Assembly (NCBI GenBank): GCA_963556695.1
Contig: CAUWAG010000003.1
Span: 2,666,001-2,730,000 of the forward strand
Reading direction: 5' to 3'
From: Anthostomella pinea
Taxonomy: Eukaryota; Ascomycota; Sordariomycetes; Xylariales; Xylariaceae
Length of the DNA stretch: 64,000 nt
A program made the translations under genes and the position numbers. Position 1 is the first letter of the stretch, and every line of letters starts with the position of its first letter. Under the pieces are notes generated by a model, which saw nothing but the letters and a program-made list of their open reading frames with translations, ran no database searches and was not told the origin of the DNA. Below are positions 35,353 to 46,105 of this stretch, piece after piece.

Positions 35353-35445
35353 GGCCGTATGGCGCAATGGTCAAATGCGCCTGGTTGTGTTCTCGTTTGT
35401 GCGGTGGGCGACGAGAACAAGTGGGTTCGAATCCTGCTATGGCCC
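35353..35445 (+). tRNA. tRNA-like sequence, possibly a tRNA pseudogene or intron-bearing tRNA
   Basis: A box A word (TGGCGCAATGG, 35360-35370) and a perfect box B (GGTTCGAATCC, 35424-35434) are present. The acceptor arms GGCCGTA and TATGGCC pair over seven positions with one G-U. The T arm GTGGG/CCTGC pairs with two wobbles, and the D arm GCGC/GCGC is perfect. The middle does not fit a canonical tRNA. An anticodon stem CTCGT/ACGAG forms at the right distance from the T arm but has a 14-base loop, and 11 extra bases lie between it and the D arm, a place where nuclear tRNA introns do not occur. I therefore cannot name an amino acid; decay or an unusual insertion is likely. Confidence 0.4.
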
Positions 35446-36356
35446 CCTTTCTGACCCGGCTTGTGCGAGTCGATAACCAGCACACGACAGTGGAGAGGCC
35501 CCATTTTATCGCAGAGCCCGATAGCCAAGCAGCTTGTCTCCACAATACCCACTCCTGCGAGGTTTTCCCCCTTGTGGTTTCCCTCGCCAGCAGATAACAA
35601 ACACCTACTCCACCCACCAATGCGACATATATCGAACGGCTACTGGAACGATATGTACACCAGAGAACTGAGGTTCACTGGGTCGCTTTGTCACTAGATA
35701 GGAGGTTTTTCTGACGGAATCGTGCTTGGGTATTGACTAAAACCATCTGAACACTCCAGATTGGTACCGCTACAGCGAGGATAGGCTCGTGCGCGGATCT
35801 GAATGTATCTAATTTGACACCTCTACAACCTTGCGATGCAATGGCTCTGGGAGGCGTGGTTTGCACTACTGAGGAGCTACCCCCCACGTTAAATACAAAA
35901 CAAACAAACTCAATATCCGGACATGGCTGGTTATATAGGCTCCCTTCTTGAGACATCGGTTGACACAAGAAAGTCTGGGAGAAAATCTGGAGAGCCTTCT
36001 ATTCTGCTGCGACTTTCTCAGCATGGGATTTTCTGCGGCAGCCTTGTCAGCACATAATTTACTCTGGGGTGATATTTCTTGAGTGGCTGGTCGCCATGAG
36101 CAGCACATACAGCTGTTGAAATATATCCGGGAAGTGAAAGACGTCGAGTTCTGGCTTGTGCTGCACCTGAACTCGTAAGACCAAACAGAAACCCTTCCAC
36201 ACAAGCTACAGACCTCTCGAGCGATGAGCCACGGGGCACTCTAGGTCGTGAGATCAACCGAAGCTCCTTCTATGACCTGGGGAAACCATGTAAGAAATGA
36301 GCCCAGGATAGCTCGAAAACTCCGATGGGAAAGGCACCCTTGAACTGTAGGAAGTA

Positions 36357-37004
36357 TCACAGCCTCCAGCTTGAAGGCCCCGCCTCGATGTTCCCGACGT
36401 GCATAAATGGGTTGATTTCTACGCCCAAATCGATCGGAAAGGCGACCGACAGAAGAAGTAATGTACAAGGAGGTAGCGAGATGACCAGGCGAATGACTCC
36501 CACACCAGCGAAAACAACAGTACGAGAAGGTGTATTCTGCACGGTCACCCTACGCACCGGAGGCGCGTCGGCGGTTGAAAGGTGAAGGTTCTTAGCCAAT
36601 GTCGGACGTCGCAACCACCCCTTCGCGGTGCTGAATTCGCGAACCCGTATGACAGAAAATACAGATGGAACATACTGGTAGGGAAATTCGACTGCTGGGA
36701 AATCCTGCAGAACCCCTAGTATGGATCGTCTTGGCCGAGAAGTGTGGTCGTAAAACTCATCTGATAATCCAGAAAATCTGTCTACGGAATGGACACTGCA
36801 GTATATCCAAGCTGCCAAATCTCGTGTGAACATACACCGCCAGCATAGCTTCTTGACGCAGGAGTTGTAGATGAGTCCCTCGACGGTACCCTTGGTGTCC
36901 ACGTCTGGGGTTTGGCCGATGCGGTGAGCACGGTTAGACGCTTGGACATCTTCCTGGTGATTATCGGACTGGTCAAATAAGATAACCTTGTTGGCAGCGG
37001 TCAA
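36357..37004 (-). pseudogene. SNF2-family helicase C-terminal remnant, copy 1
   Basis: The translation contains AANKVILFDQSDNHQEDVQA followed by NRAHRIGQT and GTVEGLIYNSCVKKL, the motif V-VI region of SNF2-type chromatin-remodelling ATPases. The frame continues about 160 residues beyond in text that includes low-quality segments. The rest of the ATPase (motif I, DEAH box) is not found next to it, so this is a fragment. A second segment directly upstream (37029-37290) is duplicated near 52.2 kb. Confidence 0.65.
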
Positions 37005-37028
37005 GTCTGCTGCGGTCCTTGATGGAAG

Positions 37029-37290
37029 TCATATCTCGGAAGGTGCGGACCGAGCCTTTCTGTCGCTGTTTTGCGACGAAGCTTCTGGTGCGCTTGATGG
37101 AGTCCTTTTGGGGGTGGGGGGCTCCACGAGTGGTGGCGACGGTGCTGACGGACGCGACATATGTCCAGCGGTAGAAGGAGCCGGCCACCGTAGTTGACTA
37201 CGTTGGCATCGAGCTTGGAGGACTGGAACAGGAGGATCGATGCGTTCCATTTCCTCCTCAGTTTACATTCCTTTGGCCCTTTCCACATCC
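37029..37290 (-). pseudogene. Remnant upstream of SNF2 copy 1
   Basis: Different frames give SSKLDANVVNYGGRLLLPLD and RTFRDMTSIKDR. The nucleotide text around 37020-37110 matches 52145-52230 closely (GTCCTTGATGG, CATATCTCGGAAGGT and CATGTCTCGGAAGGT, CTTTCTG). Here it joins straight to the helicase motif, while in the other copy the two are more than 1 kb apart, so a deletion or rearrangement separates them. Confidence 0.45.
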
Positions 37291-38507
37291 TCTGATCATT
37301 AGTGTTACAGGCGTCCGGGGCCTTGTCGAAATGAGCTCGGTACTCGTCCGCTGCCGTCTCTTTAGAAGGTACTTAGACATTCTCGTCACCAGCCTGAAAC
37401 TATTGCCACAGCTGTCTGGGCAAAGTAGAAATCCGGCGCGAAGGGTGGGCAACTTGTCAGCGATTCATCATGGACAGCAACCTCAAAGAGGAAACCCCCA
37501 AGTATGCAGCGCGACTATCATGATGGACCCTCATAGGCGGGGTGCACAGGTCTTGGAGTGGTTGAGGTGAAGCAGAAGGGTGTTGGGGATGGCCGGCGTG
37601 AGGAAGTTGTGGTTTTCTGAGGCGCGGGGAGGAAAAGTGGCGGGTGTTGCGGGTTCGAAGAGACAACACTTGATATGAATGGGCCGTGAGGTCTGGTGGG
37701 ACTATGCTGACCGGCGGGCTCGATGGGCATGGGCACGAACGAGGGATATCGATTCGTCATCTGGCTGCTGGGGGTGGAAGATGCGACGGTTTATTATGAG
37801 CCAGAGCTTGCTCTCATGTCGTCGCCCTCATCTTTTCCGCTTTTCCAGCTTGTGTTTAACCTTGGCCAATCATCTGCGTAATCTTTCGTCAGCCTCTGCC
37901 AGGTCTCTATCAACCTTGGTAGTTGCAGCATTGTTACTATTGCCCGGCCAGCAGTGTTCATCGAGCCAGCAGCTTTCTTGGCTTGGATTCGTGCCTTGGT
38001 GGGAGGTTGTGTAGGATAGCTGGCTCTTCGCTCAGCAATGTAGGCCGACGTGTTGGCAGAGAGACGAGCAGCGCTACCACCAGAGGTAGTCGACTCCGAT
38101 GCGGCGCAAGTGTCCATCTCCCCCCTTTTTATTTCTTGCTTTTTCTTTGTTTCTTTACGACTCTTCTTGTGGTACAAGCATTTGAACTCAAGCGTACGCT
38201 ATGCCAAATTGTCCTGGCTCGTCTGCTTGAGCATAGCCCATTCAGACTGGGGAGGGTCAGGGAAGGCTGGGTTTCCGACAGTGTAGTCGCGGCGGTAGTT
38301 GCTTCCTGAGATCATTTGAAATTCATTGGGAAAGGCCGTGACCCTGGAATTGTGAATGGGTTCGTTACCGAATCATCAGTAGTAGAACTAATAGCCCTAT
38401 TCAGGGGTCAAAATACTCGTGGAAGAACGAGTCCCACGGAAGAATAAAGTACCCGCGGAAGAATGACAGACTATATAAGTCGAAGTTGGAGCAGCACCGG
38501 TGGCTTT

Positions 38508-39023
38508 TCATAGACGGGTTCTATATATGAAGCCCAGTGGGCAAGAAACCTGCCGGCGTGCCAGTTTTGACATCGCAGATACTCCTGAAAGTCTCGCAAG
38601 ACCCAAAGACCTGTCTCGGGAGAAGCAGCCGAGTAGGGGCGTGCTTCGACGCAGTAACGCTGCTTTACTTTCGGAAGCTTTGCAGGCGGAGAATATTCCC
38701 TTTAGATGTCCATAAGTCCTTCTTCCATAGTGGTGGTATATAAGCTGGATGCTGCTCTCGCCATACCTCACGAACTGCCTCCATTTGATGTTCGCACCAT
38801 TCTTATAGGGTCTCAGCGAAATGACTCGGGTCGTCTCAGAGAGAGAGAATATGTCGTCTTGTGCATCAACCAGTCTTGCATGGAAAAGGGTCCGTATACA
38901 GGCACAGACACGCCTTGCCCTTTCCCTTTCGGTCTCGGCTGCTGCTATTGCTGCCACTGCTGGTGGCACCGCTCTCGGGTGCGTCACGCATCTATTTTTC
39001 GGCTTCGAAAGACAAATTAACAT
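38508..39023 (-). pseudogene. Unassigned coding remnant sharing a segment with the right end
   Basis: A 171-residue frame includes PRAVPPAVAAIAAAETERER and ISLRPYKNGANIKWRQFVRY. The first segment is repeated in diverged form at 63240-63275 and 63650-63710. I do not recognise the protein. Coding-like composition without an intact gene structure suggests decay. Confidence 0.3.
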
Positions 39024-39098
39024 ACAAAGCGGTAAGGATCAGTACAGGGACGTTGATCTGTTGCTGTGGCTGTCGCTGCTACTGTGCGGGCGGTTTGG

Positions 39099-39416
39099 TT
39101 ACACCGTGGTTCGTAACGGGGGCAGAGGACGGAGGGGAGCGTGAACCAGAGCAAGAACAATCTTGCAGAAAAGACAGGAATATTGCAGCTTAATGCCATT
39201 CATCCGTCGTTCAACCTCGTCATGAACATCCACAACGGTCATTGTACCGTTATGGAAGCTTTGATTGGCGGTTTGAAATACGTCGAAGAGCTTGTCGGCC
39301 GTGTAGTGCTGTCTCGGCCACCGCATCTGGCGTTGATCGTTCGCACGATACTTGACGACGTATTGCATACACAGAGCCAGTGCTCTGGGCTGTTCCAACC
39401 ACATCTGATGATGCAA
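39099..39416 (-). pseudogene. Unassigned coding remnant
   Basis: A 105-residue frame reads like ordered protein (MWLEQPRALALCMQYVVKYR, then RQHYTADKLFDVFQTANQSF). No family is recognised and no start or splice structure is clear. It belongs to the run of - strand remnants. Confidence 0.3.
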
Positions 39417-39734
39417 AAGCTTTTACAGATGCTCGCAGAAGGCCCAGTGCTGGTCGGGGCCGGAGCGACCAGGCGAAACTGGATGTGATTGCCGTAGATC
39501 ATATACAGTCCAAGCAGGACTACCTGGCAATACGAGAAGTCCAAGCAGGACTAGCTCTCCGCGTGTCTCAGCTAGTGGCCATCCTGCGCCTGTAATCATC
39601 AACCACAGCGACGGAAAACTAACCTTCCCCTGTTAAACCACCGCTATACTCAGGCAAACCTCTTGCTTACAACCTGGCCATGGTTTCCGCGTCCGCTAAT
39701 CTCAGCCGAATCGGCGTCAACTACCATCAGCCCG

Positions 39735-40028
39735 CTATGTAGGCGTCGGACCTGCAGCTCCGGGCGTTCCCTTGGTGAAGAGTATATCCTGCATCGAAAT
39801 CATAGAGGCAGAACCAAGGCGCTTATGATTGGCAAAGGTGCATTTGTCGGGTGTGGCGCTTGACGGGACCTTGACGGCGGTGTCGGTAGCATATCGAGCA
39901 GGAATAGTAGACTTGCCGGGATTCATCAGACGAGTGAAGTCGATAGGTTCGCCGGCCTCATCGATCTCGTCGCCCTGGTCCTTGTCTTCAACCTCGTACA
40001 CCTGGTAGGCATAGGGAATACCACGCAC
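39735..40028 (-). pseudogene. Unassigned coding remnant
   Basis: Ninety-seven residues including RGIPYAYQVYEVEDKDQGDE and IDFTRLMNPGKSTIPARYAT. The composition is strongly protein-like. Immediately upstream on the same strand lies the DDAHQRIDLSD segment (next entry) in another frame. Confidence 0.35.
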
Positions 40029-40035
40029 GGCGACC

Positions 40036-40538
40036 TTATAGCATTGTCGGACAGGTCGATACGTTGATGGGCATCGTCGGGTCGGCCTGCACCATGCTGC
40101 CGTGCCCCCTCTTGAGCGAGGGGCTGGAGCTTCTTCTTCTGCTCTTCGCGCTCAACGTGCGCTTGCTACAGGTCCACGAGCCTTCCGCCCTCCTGGGTTG
40201 ACCGGTTCCACTCCGTCTTGAAGTTAGGGACCGACTCTTGAGCCAATGCATCCTTCTCCTGAGAGGAGCCGTGCAGCTCCATCCACTCGTTCATCACCTT
40301 GTGAAACTGGGCGTTGCTTGCTGACTGATTGTCACCGGCGAGAGGCATCTTCTTCATCGGAAACCTCCTCGCCCGGGAGCCTGCGGGTATGCTTCCTCAT
40401 GGCGGCCTTGGTTTTCGCAGATGAGCCACCCACAGCGTCGTCTTGGCGAAAGAACTTCGACAGTCTTCTGCGAGTAGCAGTGTCTGTTTCTGCCTTGATG
40501 TGGCTCATGGGGACTTGTCGGATGGGGACATGGTGCAC
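40036..40538 (-). pseudogene. Remnant with DDAHQxIDLSD segment, copy 1
   Basis: Successive frames give SHIKAETDTATRRRLSKFFR, MPLAGDNQSASNAQFHKVMN, QAHVEREEQKKKLQPLAQEG and DDAHQRIDLSDN. The last is also found near 47.9 kb, where it precedes SPKIGNSDTALTHAAQQLV. Several stops and frame changes intervene, so the gene is broken here. Confidence 0.4.
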
Positions 40539-40798
40539 GTACTACACCCTGAGGGGTCCTCGCAATGCGAGTCCACCTATTTCACGCGGCAACTGCAACA
40601 GCGTCCCAGCTTCCTGCTAATGCTCAATATTGGCGAGCAACGCCTGGTCAGCGCCATGCTGTCTGTCCAACAGACTCTTCGGCGCGGCGCCTTGATCCCG
40701 AGTCCCAGCCACAGACCCCGTAACCATCGAGTACCAAGCAGGTAATCGGCCCGGCGGCGAGCGCCAGGAAGGTTCCGATCGAGGTTGTTCAGGTGCCG

Positions 40799-41032
40799 TC
40801 ACACGTCCCCTGGACCACCATTCTGGACGCGGTGGTGTCGCATGACCTGAAGGCCTGAAGAGTTCTTAATCTTTTCACTTTGCCGACACAGACTTAACAA
40901 GCTTTGAGCAGCACATACAAGAGAAGTGTCAGAGTCGCCGGCCTTTGGAGCAGTATCATGCCTGCTGACGCCGACACAGATCTCGAGGCTGAACTCCTCG
41001 GACAGGATGCCGAGTCGATGGCACCGCCCCAT
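40799..41032 (-). pseudogene. Remnant with SDTxLxxAAQ segment
   Basis: The translation has GDSDTSLVCAAQSLLSLCRQ and SEKIKNSSGLQVMRHH. The segment at 47790-47900 has the related NSDTALTHAAQQLV and SEKFENSWFLHVMR, so the two are diverged copies of one coding segment. Confidence 0.45.
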
Positions 41033-41631
41033 GTGTCGTGGCGCGTCATGCGCGCAGGGTAGGCGACTGGACTTGAATCCAGCACTGCGGCATTGAATTT
41101 GCCCGGGTTCGCTCAGATGTGGTCGGTGACGATGCGACGAAGCATCTCGGGGGTGTAGCCGTCTGGTAAGGGTGGGAGTCCGCGCAGTGCGTCGCCGAAG
41201 GCGGTGAACAGACAGCTTCTATCGTCGGGCATGACGCAAAGAACTGCGGTTGCGCATTCAGCCTGGTACCATCCACATATACTGCAATCCTCAGCCTTAA
41301 CTGTGCGAGATCATGGGCATCGTCTGAACCACCCGCCTCCGAAACGGGTCGCCTGGCAAACGGCACTCATACGCGAGGCCACTCCAGCCCATCGCCGGGT
41401 CACGGTTGCTCCAGATTTTTGACCGCGGAGCGACCAATTTTATTTATTTTCTCGTAAAAGTGCACCATGCTGGATGGCATACTAACCACCCGATGCCCGA
41501 AGGCCAGTGTCTTGTTTCTCCTAGGTACGATATAATACCTTGATAACTGCATTATTACGCAACCAGTCCGGAAAATCAGTGTCGTTAAAACGTCACGATC
41601 CGTTGTTCTTTTATCCTCTTTTAGTCCCGCT

Positions 41632-41652
41632 CATCACGGGTTGCCAACTTGG
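41632..41652 (+). repeat. Recurrent 31-bp motif, copy 1
   Basis: Perfect copy of the core CATCACGGGTTGCCAACTTG, the leftmost of about ten in the degenerate zone. Confidence 0.75.
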
Positions 41653-41890
41653 TCCCCACTGCGGAAGACGGTGACAGGGTCCATATCTTCCAGGATGTGT
41701 TCATGTGGGAGTTCGGATGTCAGATTCAATAGTGTAATGATTGGGGATTCGGGCCTCAACGAATGTTCATGATTGCAAATGAGTCTGGTTGGAAAGAAGA
41801 CTCGATGAACATTTTTGTACCACTCGTAAGAGGGCGTTGGCCTATAGACGCATATGCCGCTGTGAAGATTTCGGTCACTGGTCTCTGGGT

Positions 41891-41905
41891 GTCACGGGTT
41901 GCCAG
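41891..41905 (+). repeat. Recurrent 31-bp motif, copy 2 (partial)
   Basis: GTCACGGGTTGCCAG, the left part of the motif; text diverges after it, as in the copy at 60031. Confidence 0.6.
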
Positions 41906-42642
41906 CGCAATGTCAGTTGCGTCGATGATCTACTCGTTGATCGTAGTCAATTTTTGCCCTAGGTCACTCAAGAGGTCGTGTAAGCGGGCTTGTAGTAGAT
42001 CGACTAGCTTCGATACCATTTGAAGATTTTAATATCGTTTGACATACCAGCGATTTGGTTGCTCAACTGGAGGTTGGCATTGATATGTCCTCTACCGGAT
42101 TTGATCCAATCTGTGTGTTAGTTCGGATGATTGCCACTTGCAAAGCAACTCCAGGCTAGCTGGAGGTAGCATCTGGCACCCGGATCAACGCGAGCGGCAA
42201 GCAGACAACACGCGAAGAACAGAACATAGCGAACAATGCCATGATGAGAAGTTTATTTTGGACCCCTCTTGGGTGACCAAGGCGCGGAAGAACTTGCTGA
42301 TTCGCTAGAATCTGACCAAGTCGCTCAGTCCGAGCAGCTGAAGCACCTCGAAGAAGAGCCCGTGGGGCAGAGAAAGGAGATCTCGAACCACTGCTGCGGC
42401 CATTCATGGTTCATCTCCACCTGCTCTTGCCACCGGCTAGCGACCTCTTCGTGCGGCGTAGCCGTCAGGTTGGTTGACATGGCCGTCGCATTTTAACACA
42501 CGGTTCTGGATACCTAGGTATGCTAAGGGAAGTAAGCAGATGTTACCTTGTAGTCCACTGTGAGCTGTCAAGAAGAAGTCCCACATGGGGACCTGAGTGA
42601 AACCCTGCTCGGTTCTCAAGCAAGGAGATATATGATAGGAGG

Positions 42643-43089
42643 CGATTGCCAGAATCGCGCGGACGTCTGTCTCCTTTCGTCTCTCTCCTTGGCCTCGCCG
42701 AGAAGGCCTGCATCTTCGTCGTTAATGTCCTTTTCTATAGAGGCTTCGACCTTTGCACTGGAGACTTCGAACACACCCACAGGCGGTGCAGGACTAGTGC
42801 CTCGACTGCTGGCTCCTCAAGTGCCACCTGCGTTCCGCGGGGTCATGAAACCAAGAGCATTCAGCCTTGGGCTGCGCGGCACACTAGACTGGCGCGTCTC
42901 CCTCCGTCCGTTCTTGGCTGAATTGTGATCTTCCTTGACTCGGTTCAGCTCCGCTTTCCACTCAAGGATGATTATATTCTGCTCCAAGAGCAAAACGTCG
43001 CCGACAATACGGTGGGCCTTGATTTTCGCCTTTGACTTTCGTCCGCTCGGGAGGTAGCATTCTTGCCGCATTGGCGAAGGTTGTGGCAC
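42643..43089 (-). pseudogene. Acidic coding remnant with one in-frame TGA
   Basis: One frame runs from about 43089 through LNALGFMTPRNAGGT, a TGA near 42823, and then GASSRGTSPAPPVGVFEVSS and KVEASIEKDINDEDAGLLGE. The continuity across the TGA suggests a former CGA, another C to T change. The family is unknown. Confidence 0.4.
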
Positions 43090-43183
43090 CAGCTAACAGC
43101 GTTCTGATCAAGTAATTTAGGACAGTGGGTAACTCGCCAAATCCAGTGACTCCTAGAGAATCAGCAGTAATCACCTCAGATGC

Positions 43184-43591
43184 TTAGGTTTGCAAATCGT
43201 CATGCAGCGTTGCAAGCAGACGGTAACCCCCTTCGCGTTGTTTTGCGGTTAGGGCTTCACAGCTTGAGAATGGAGTGTGTCCTAGAACCAAGCCGTATGG
43301 GTTGTCATTCTTCACCGTTTTCTTCCTCTTTTCTTTCGAGGCCTGCTCAGCATCGTTGGCTCGGCACACTTCACATTCGCCGCTCCCCTGACACCAGCCC
43401 GTTTTCGCTTCGACATCTCTGCCAAGCCACCCAATCAGGGGTTCATGTAGGGCTTGCACATGTCTGAGGATATCATCGGAATTCTCGATATTGTAAGGGC
43501 TGGATGCCTCAGCTAAGGTTGCGATGACCAAACTAGTGGCCGTTCCCACTTCTGTTTGCTCGTCGTTTAAACTGGATCCTATACAGTCCAC
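43184..43591 (-). pseudogene. Unassigned coding remnant
   Basis: A 135-residue frame contains TATSLVIATLAEASSPYNIE and a Cys-rich GWCQGSGECEVCRAND segment, then a Lys-rich stretch. It follows the Argonaute-like remnant on the same strand but I cannot say whether it belonged to it. Confidence 0.3.
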
Positions 43592-43744
43592 CAGTAAACC
43601 CTTGATTTGAGGCAGAACAGCACATCCCTTTAGAATAGGAACTTGCTGTACGAACTTGATACCTGTGTGTCCTGCCTGTAGTGAATTTGGTATATCTAGT
43701 GCATATACTCGGCCTTCTGCAGGATGAGGGCGCCGTCGGTGTGG

Positions 43745-44100
43745 TCATTGTCTCGTGCGCCAGGGTGAGCAGGGCCTTGACGTCTGAGGTGGTGAGGAGA
43801 CAGGGAAAGTACTTCCCACTGGACCCTGACCCGGTGTATCAGGCGTGAGACGTCCCTGAAATCGAGGTGAATACATGGTATACAGGGGCGCGACTCCTAG
43901 GAAGGCGTTCATGTCGTAGATCAGGTCGTCCTCAGCTGTTCCCACGACTTCGTTGATGAACCAGTAGAGGTAGGCTCCGGCATTGAAGACAGAAGGAGAT
44001 ATGTTGTTGAGCTTCAAGCCAATATTCTCAATCAGCAAGCTACCATTCTCGATTGCATACTTGGGTGTTGCCGTCGACATCTTCTCTGTGGTACCTCGTG
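43745..44100 (-). pseudogene. Remnant with IYDMNAFLGxAP segment, copy 1
   Basis: The frame includes YAIENGSLLIENIGLKLNNI and DDLIYDMNAFLGVAPLYTMY, then RDVSRL in another frame. The DNA at 43780-43925 is repeated at 48402-48690 in the same order (GTGAGGTGGTGAGGA, GTACTTC, GGCGTGAGA, AGGCGTTCATGTCGTAGATC). No family is recognised. Confidence 0.4.
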
Positions 44101-45040
44101 GGAGCATACCATCACGTCGAACTCCCGTCTTGCTCAGCGCCAGTAGCCTGCCCGTCACCGAGGCGTCAGGCGAGGCGTCGAAGAGACGGCTGAGGTAGCA
44201 CCGCGGTCGCTCGCAGACGACATCGGCGTAGCTAGCGGGCGTACAGATACTGAACGCCTTCGTGGCGCGTCTGAAGACATAGCAGAGACCCTGGGTCAGA
44301 TCCTCCAGCACCTACGTCGCGTTGCGGCAAGTTTCCGGTAGCTGGTTGACGGACGCTACCCCGGCCGCTGTGTCGTGCCGATAGAACTTCATCGAGGACA
44401 ACAACGAAGTGAGCGGTCGGGTCGCGTTGTGCCCTGGACGGCCGCGTGTCTCTGCGGAAAGAAGTCCGAAGTACGCCGCGGTCGACAACTGTGTCGCCTC
44501 GATCTTGCGGCAGATTGGTCGCGGCGGCAAACCATCCCTTGTTGCCCATGACCGGCACCATGAGCAATAATTAGGTAAGTTACCATCCGCACCGATTGTC
44601 TGACTGGAAGCGCCCCGAGCTCGGCGTTGATGTTCTGTGCGCCGCTTCACCGCAGCGCGTCGGTCTCATTCATGAACTCGCTGTTTGGTCGCATCGGTGA
44701 GGACATTGAGCTCCGTCTCATTTCCCCAGAAGGTTGAAATGAGAAGTTGCTCATACTTCTCGAGATCTAGATCGATTTTGCTTCTAAATCGGAGGAAAAA
44801 GGGGTTAGTTCGATCTCCCTCCGGGAGCTGGGGCGTAATGGGAGGCCTGTATCCTGGTGTCCGGCTACGCGACGGTTCTGCTCCCACAGAGCACGGGCAA
44901 CTCGTCGAAGTCGGAAGTTGAACGTGTCTTACAGCATCTGGTTGAACATGCGCTGGCCATGGCTGGGACCATGGGGGCCGTCGACCCGGTAGCAGCGATG
45001 GTCGGAGGGGCTCATGGGTGACGGGGGAGAATACTCGCAA
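44100..45040 (-). pseudogene. Argonaute PIWI-domain remnant (QDE-2-like)
   Basis: Reading down the - strand, three PIWI landmarks occur in order, in different frames. Near 45020 there is a VTHE/P word followed by PTIAA-like text. At 44520-44400 comes a GDTVVDRGV segment then PTAHFVVVLDEVL, the counterpart of PGT(L/V)V(E/D)xGV ... RPTHYxVLxDE. At 44290-44190 comes LCYVFRRATKAFSICTPASY then ADVVCERPRCYLSRLFDASP, the near-terminal segment of fungal Argonautes. The 200-codon distance from the first to the second landmark fits the first catalytic Asp to the catalytic His. Stops and frameshifts break it. Argonautes bind small RNAs and slice targets in quelling-type silencing; this copy should be dead. 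Upstream PAZ and MID regions are not recognised. Confidence 0.55.
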
Positions 45041-45281
45041 AGCACAATCGCGCGCGCATGCGGCGCATGTAAAGCCATCGGCATCTTGACTGCGGGATCA
45101 GGCTTCAAGGGATGTTCCCACGGAGGTTTGCGTGAAGGTGCGGCTCTGCTCGTCGTCACGAGAGCGTGCCAAGTCGGTGGTAGATAACTCTAACACCCAT
45201 CCTGACGATGACTCCCCATGTTGCGACGGCTCACCCAACGCGACAATGACTCCCCACGATGCGGCGTGATGGTGACCAGGA

Positions 45282-45910
45282 TCACCAAGAAGTTGTACAC
45301 TTTTCCGGATGGATGTTATAGTCGTCCTCGGCGCAGGCCGCGTCATGACCTTTCTCTTGGTTAGCCATCACATCATGTTGCAGATCTCGACAAAACTGCT
45401 CCAGAGCACGTTCTTTCACGTCCAAAGCACTCCAAGTCGGTACATAGCAGAAAGTCTGAGGACTTAAGCTTACGCCATGTATGGTACGTTGGGGATGACG
45501 TTCCAGTAGGGGTAGGGGATGTATCACGTCGCCTGCGCTACGATGGCAGGGCCCTCCTTGTTGAAATCGAGAGCGAGTAGCTCGTAGTTGTTGTCCTCGT
45601 TCATCTTGCCGCGGGGCTTGGACTGGCGAACCGGGTCGGAAACGGTGTGCAGTGTATCCTTGATGAGTGTGTCGAAATTCTTCATTTTCTGGCGCAACTG
45701 GAATCGTTACCCCGGCGTCAGACAGATTCACAGGGAATCCGGCGCTGTTCATTACGAAGATAAAGGGCAATCGTGTGGAATCCCCATCGATACAACCCCA
45801 AAGGTTCGATACTCTTCGCCCACGCATGGGATGACTATTGCCATGCCCACCTCAATTGTCGTCAGAGCCATAGATCGGTACCGTGTAGGCCGGAAGCGGG
45901 CGCACCTCCT
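45282..45910 (-). pseudogene. Coding remnant upstream of the Argonaute piece
   Basis: Alternating frames give TIEVGMAIVIPCVGEEYRTF, KNFDTLIKDTLHTVSDPVRQ and NEDNNYELLALDFNKEGPAI. The first has a diverged copy at 48830-48910 (SIETLMAIIIPCMNEDYRTI) and a weaker one near 53860 (AHYGTPDYRALGPVVIGSY). In the last two places it directly precedes the SNF2 motif, so it may be part of a SNF2-linked protein. Confidence 0.4.
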
Positions 45911-46105
45911 TTATCGCTGCGATAGCATAGAGTCCCCTACGAACCCCCGGACTCGGTTCCAGGGAGTATCTGCCATGTCGAGGTGTTTGAAGAATGGGGT
46001 GACGAGCAGGCGGGCGAACAGGCGGATTTCTCTTAGTTTAAGAATCTGTTCGGCCGGATATCGTGAACTTATGGTCGGCAAGATACCAAGGAATCGTGCG
46101 GTAGA
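45911..46105 (-). pseudogene. Coding remnant cut by the MITE
   Basis: About 60 residues (ARFLGILPTISSRYPAEQIL, KLREIRLFARLLVTPFFKHL) end at the left edge of the MITE. Beyond its right edge (46495-46640) the - strand reads ALDGLSIFDTDSN, which has a copy at 61050-61095. The MITE may therefore interrupt a former gene. Confidence 0.4.

Noticed and set aside
36357..36830. Extension of the SNF2 frame by 160 codons as real protein
   Set aside because: After SCVKKL the text no longer resembles any SNF2 tail and matches nothing else in the window; treated as read-through.
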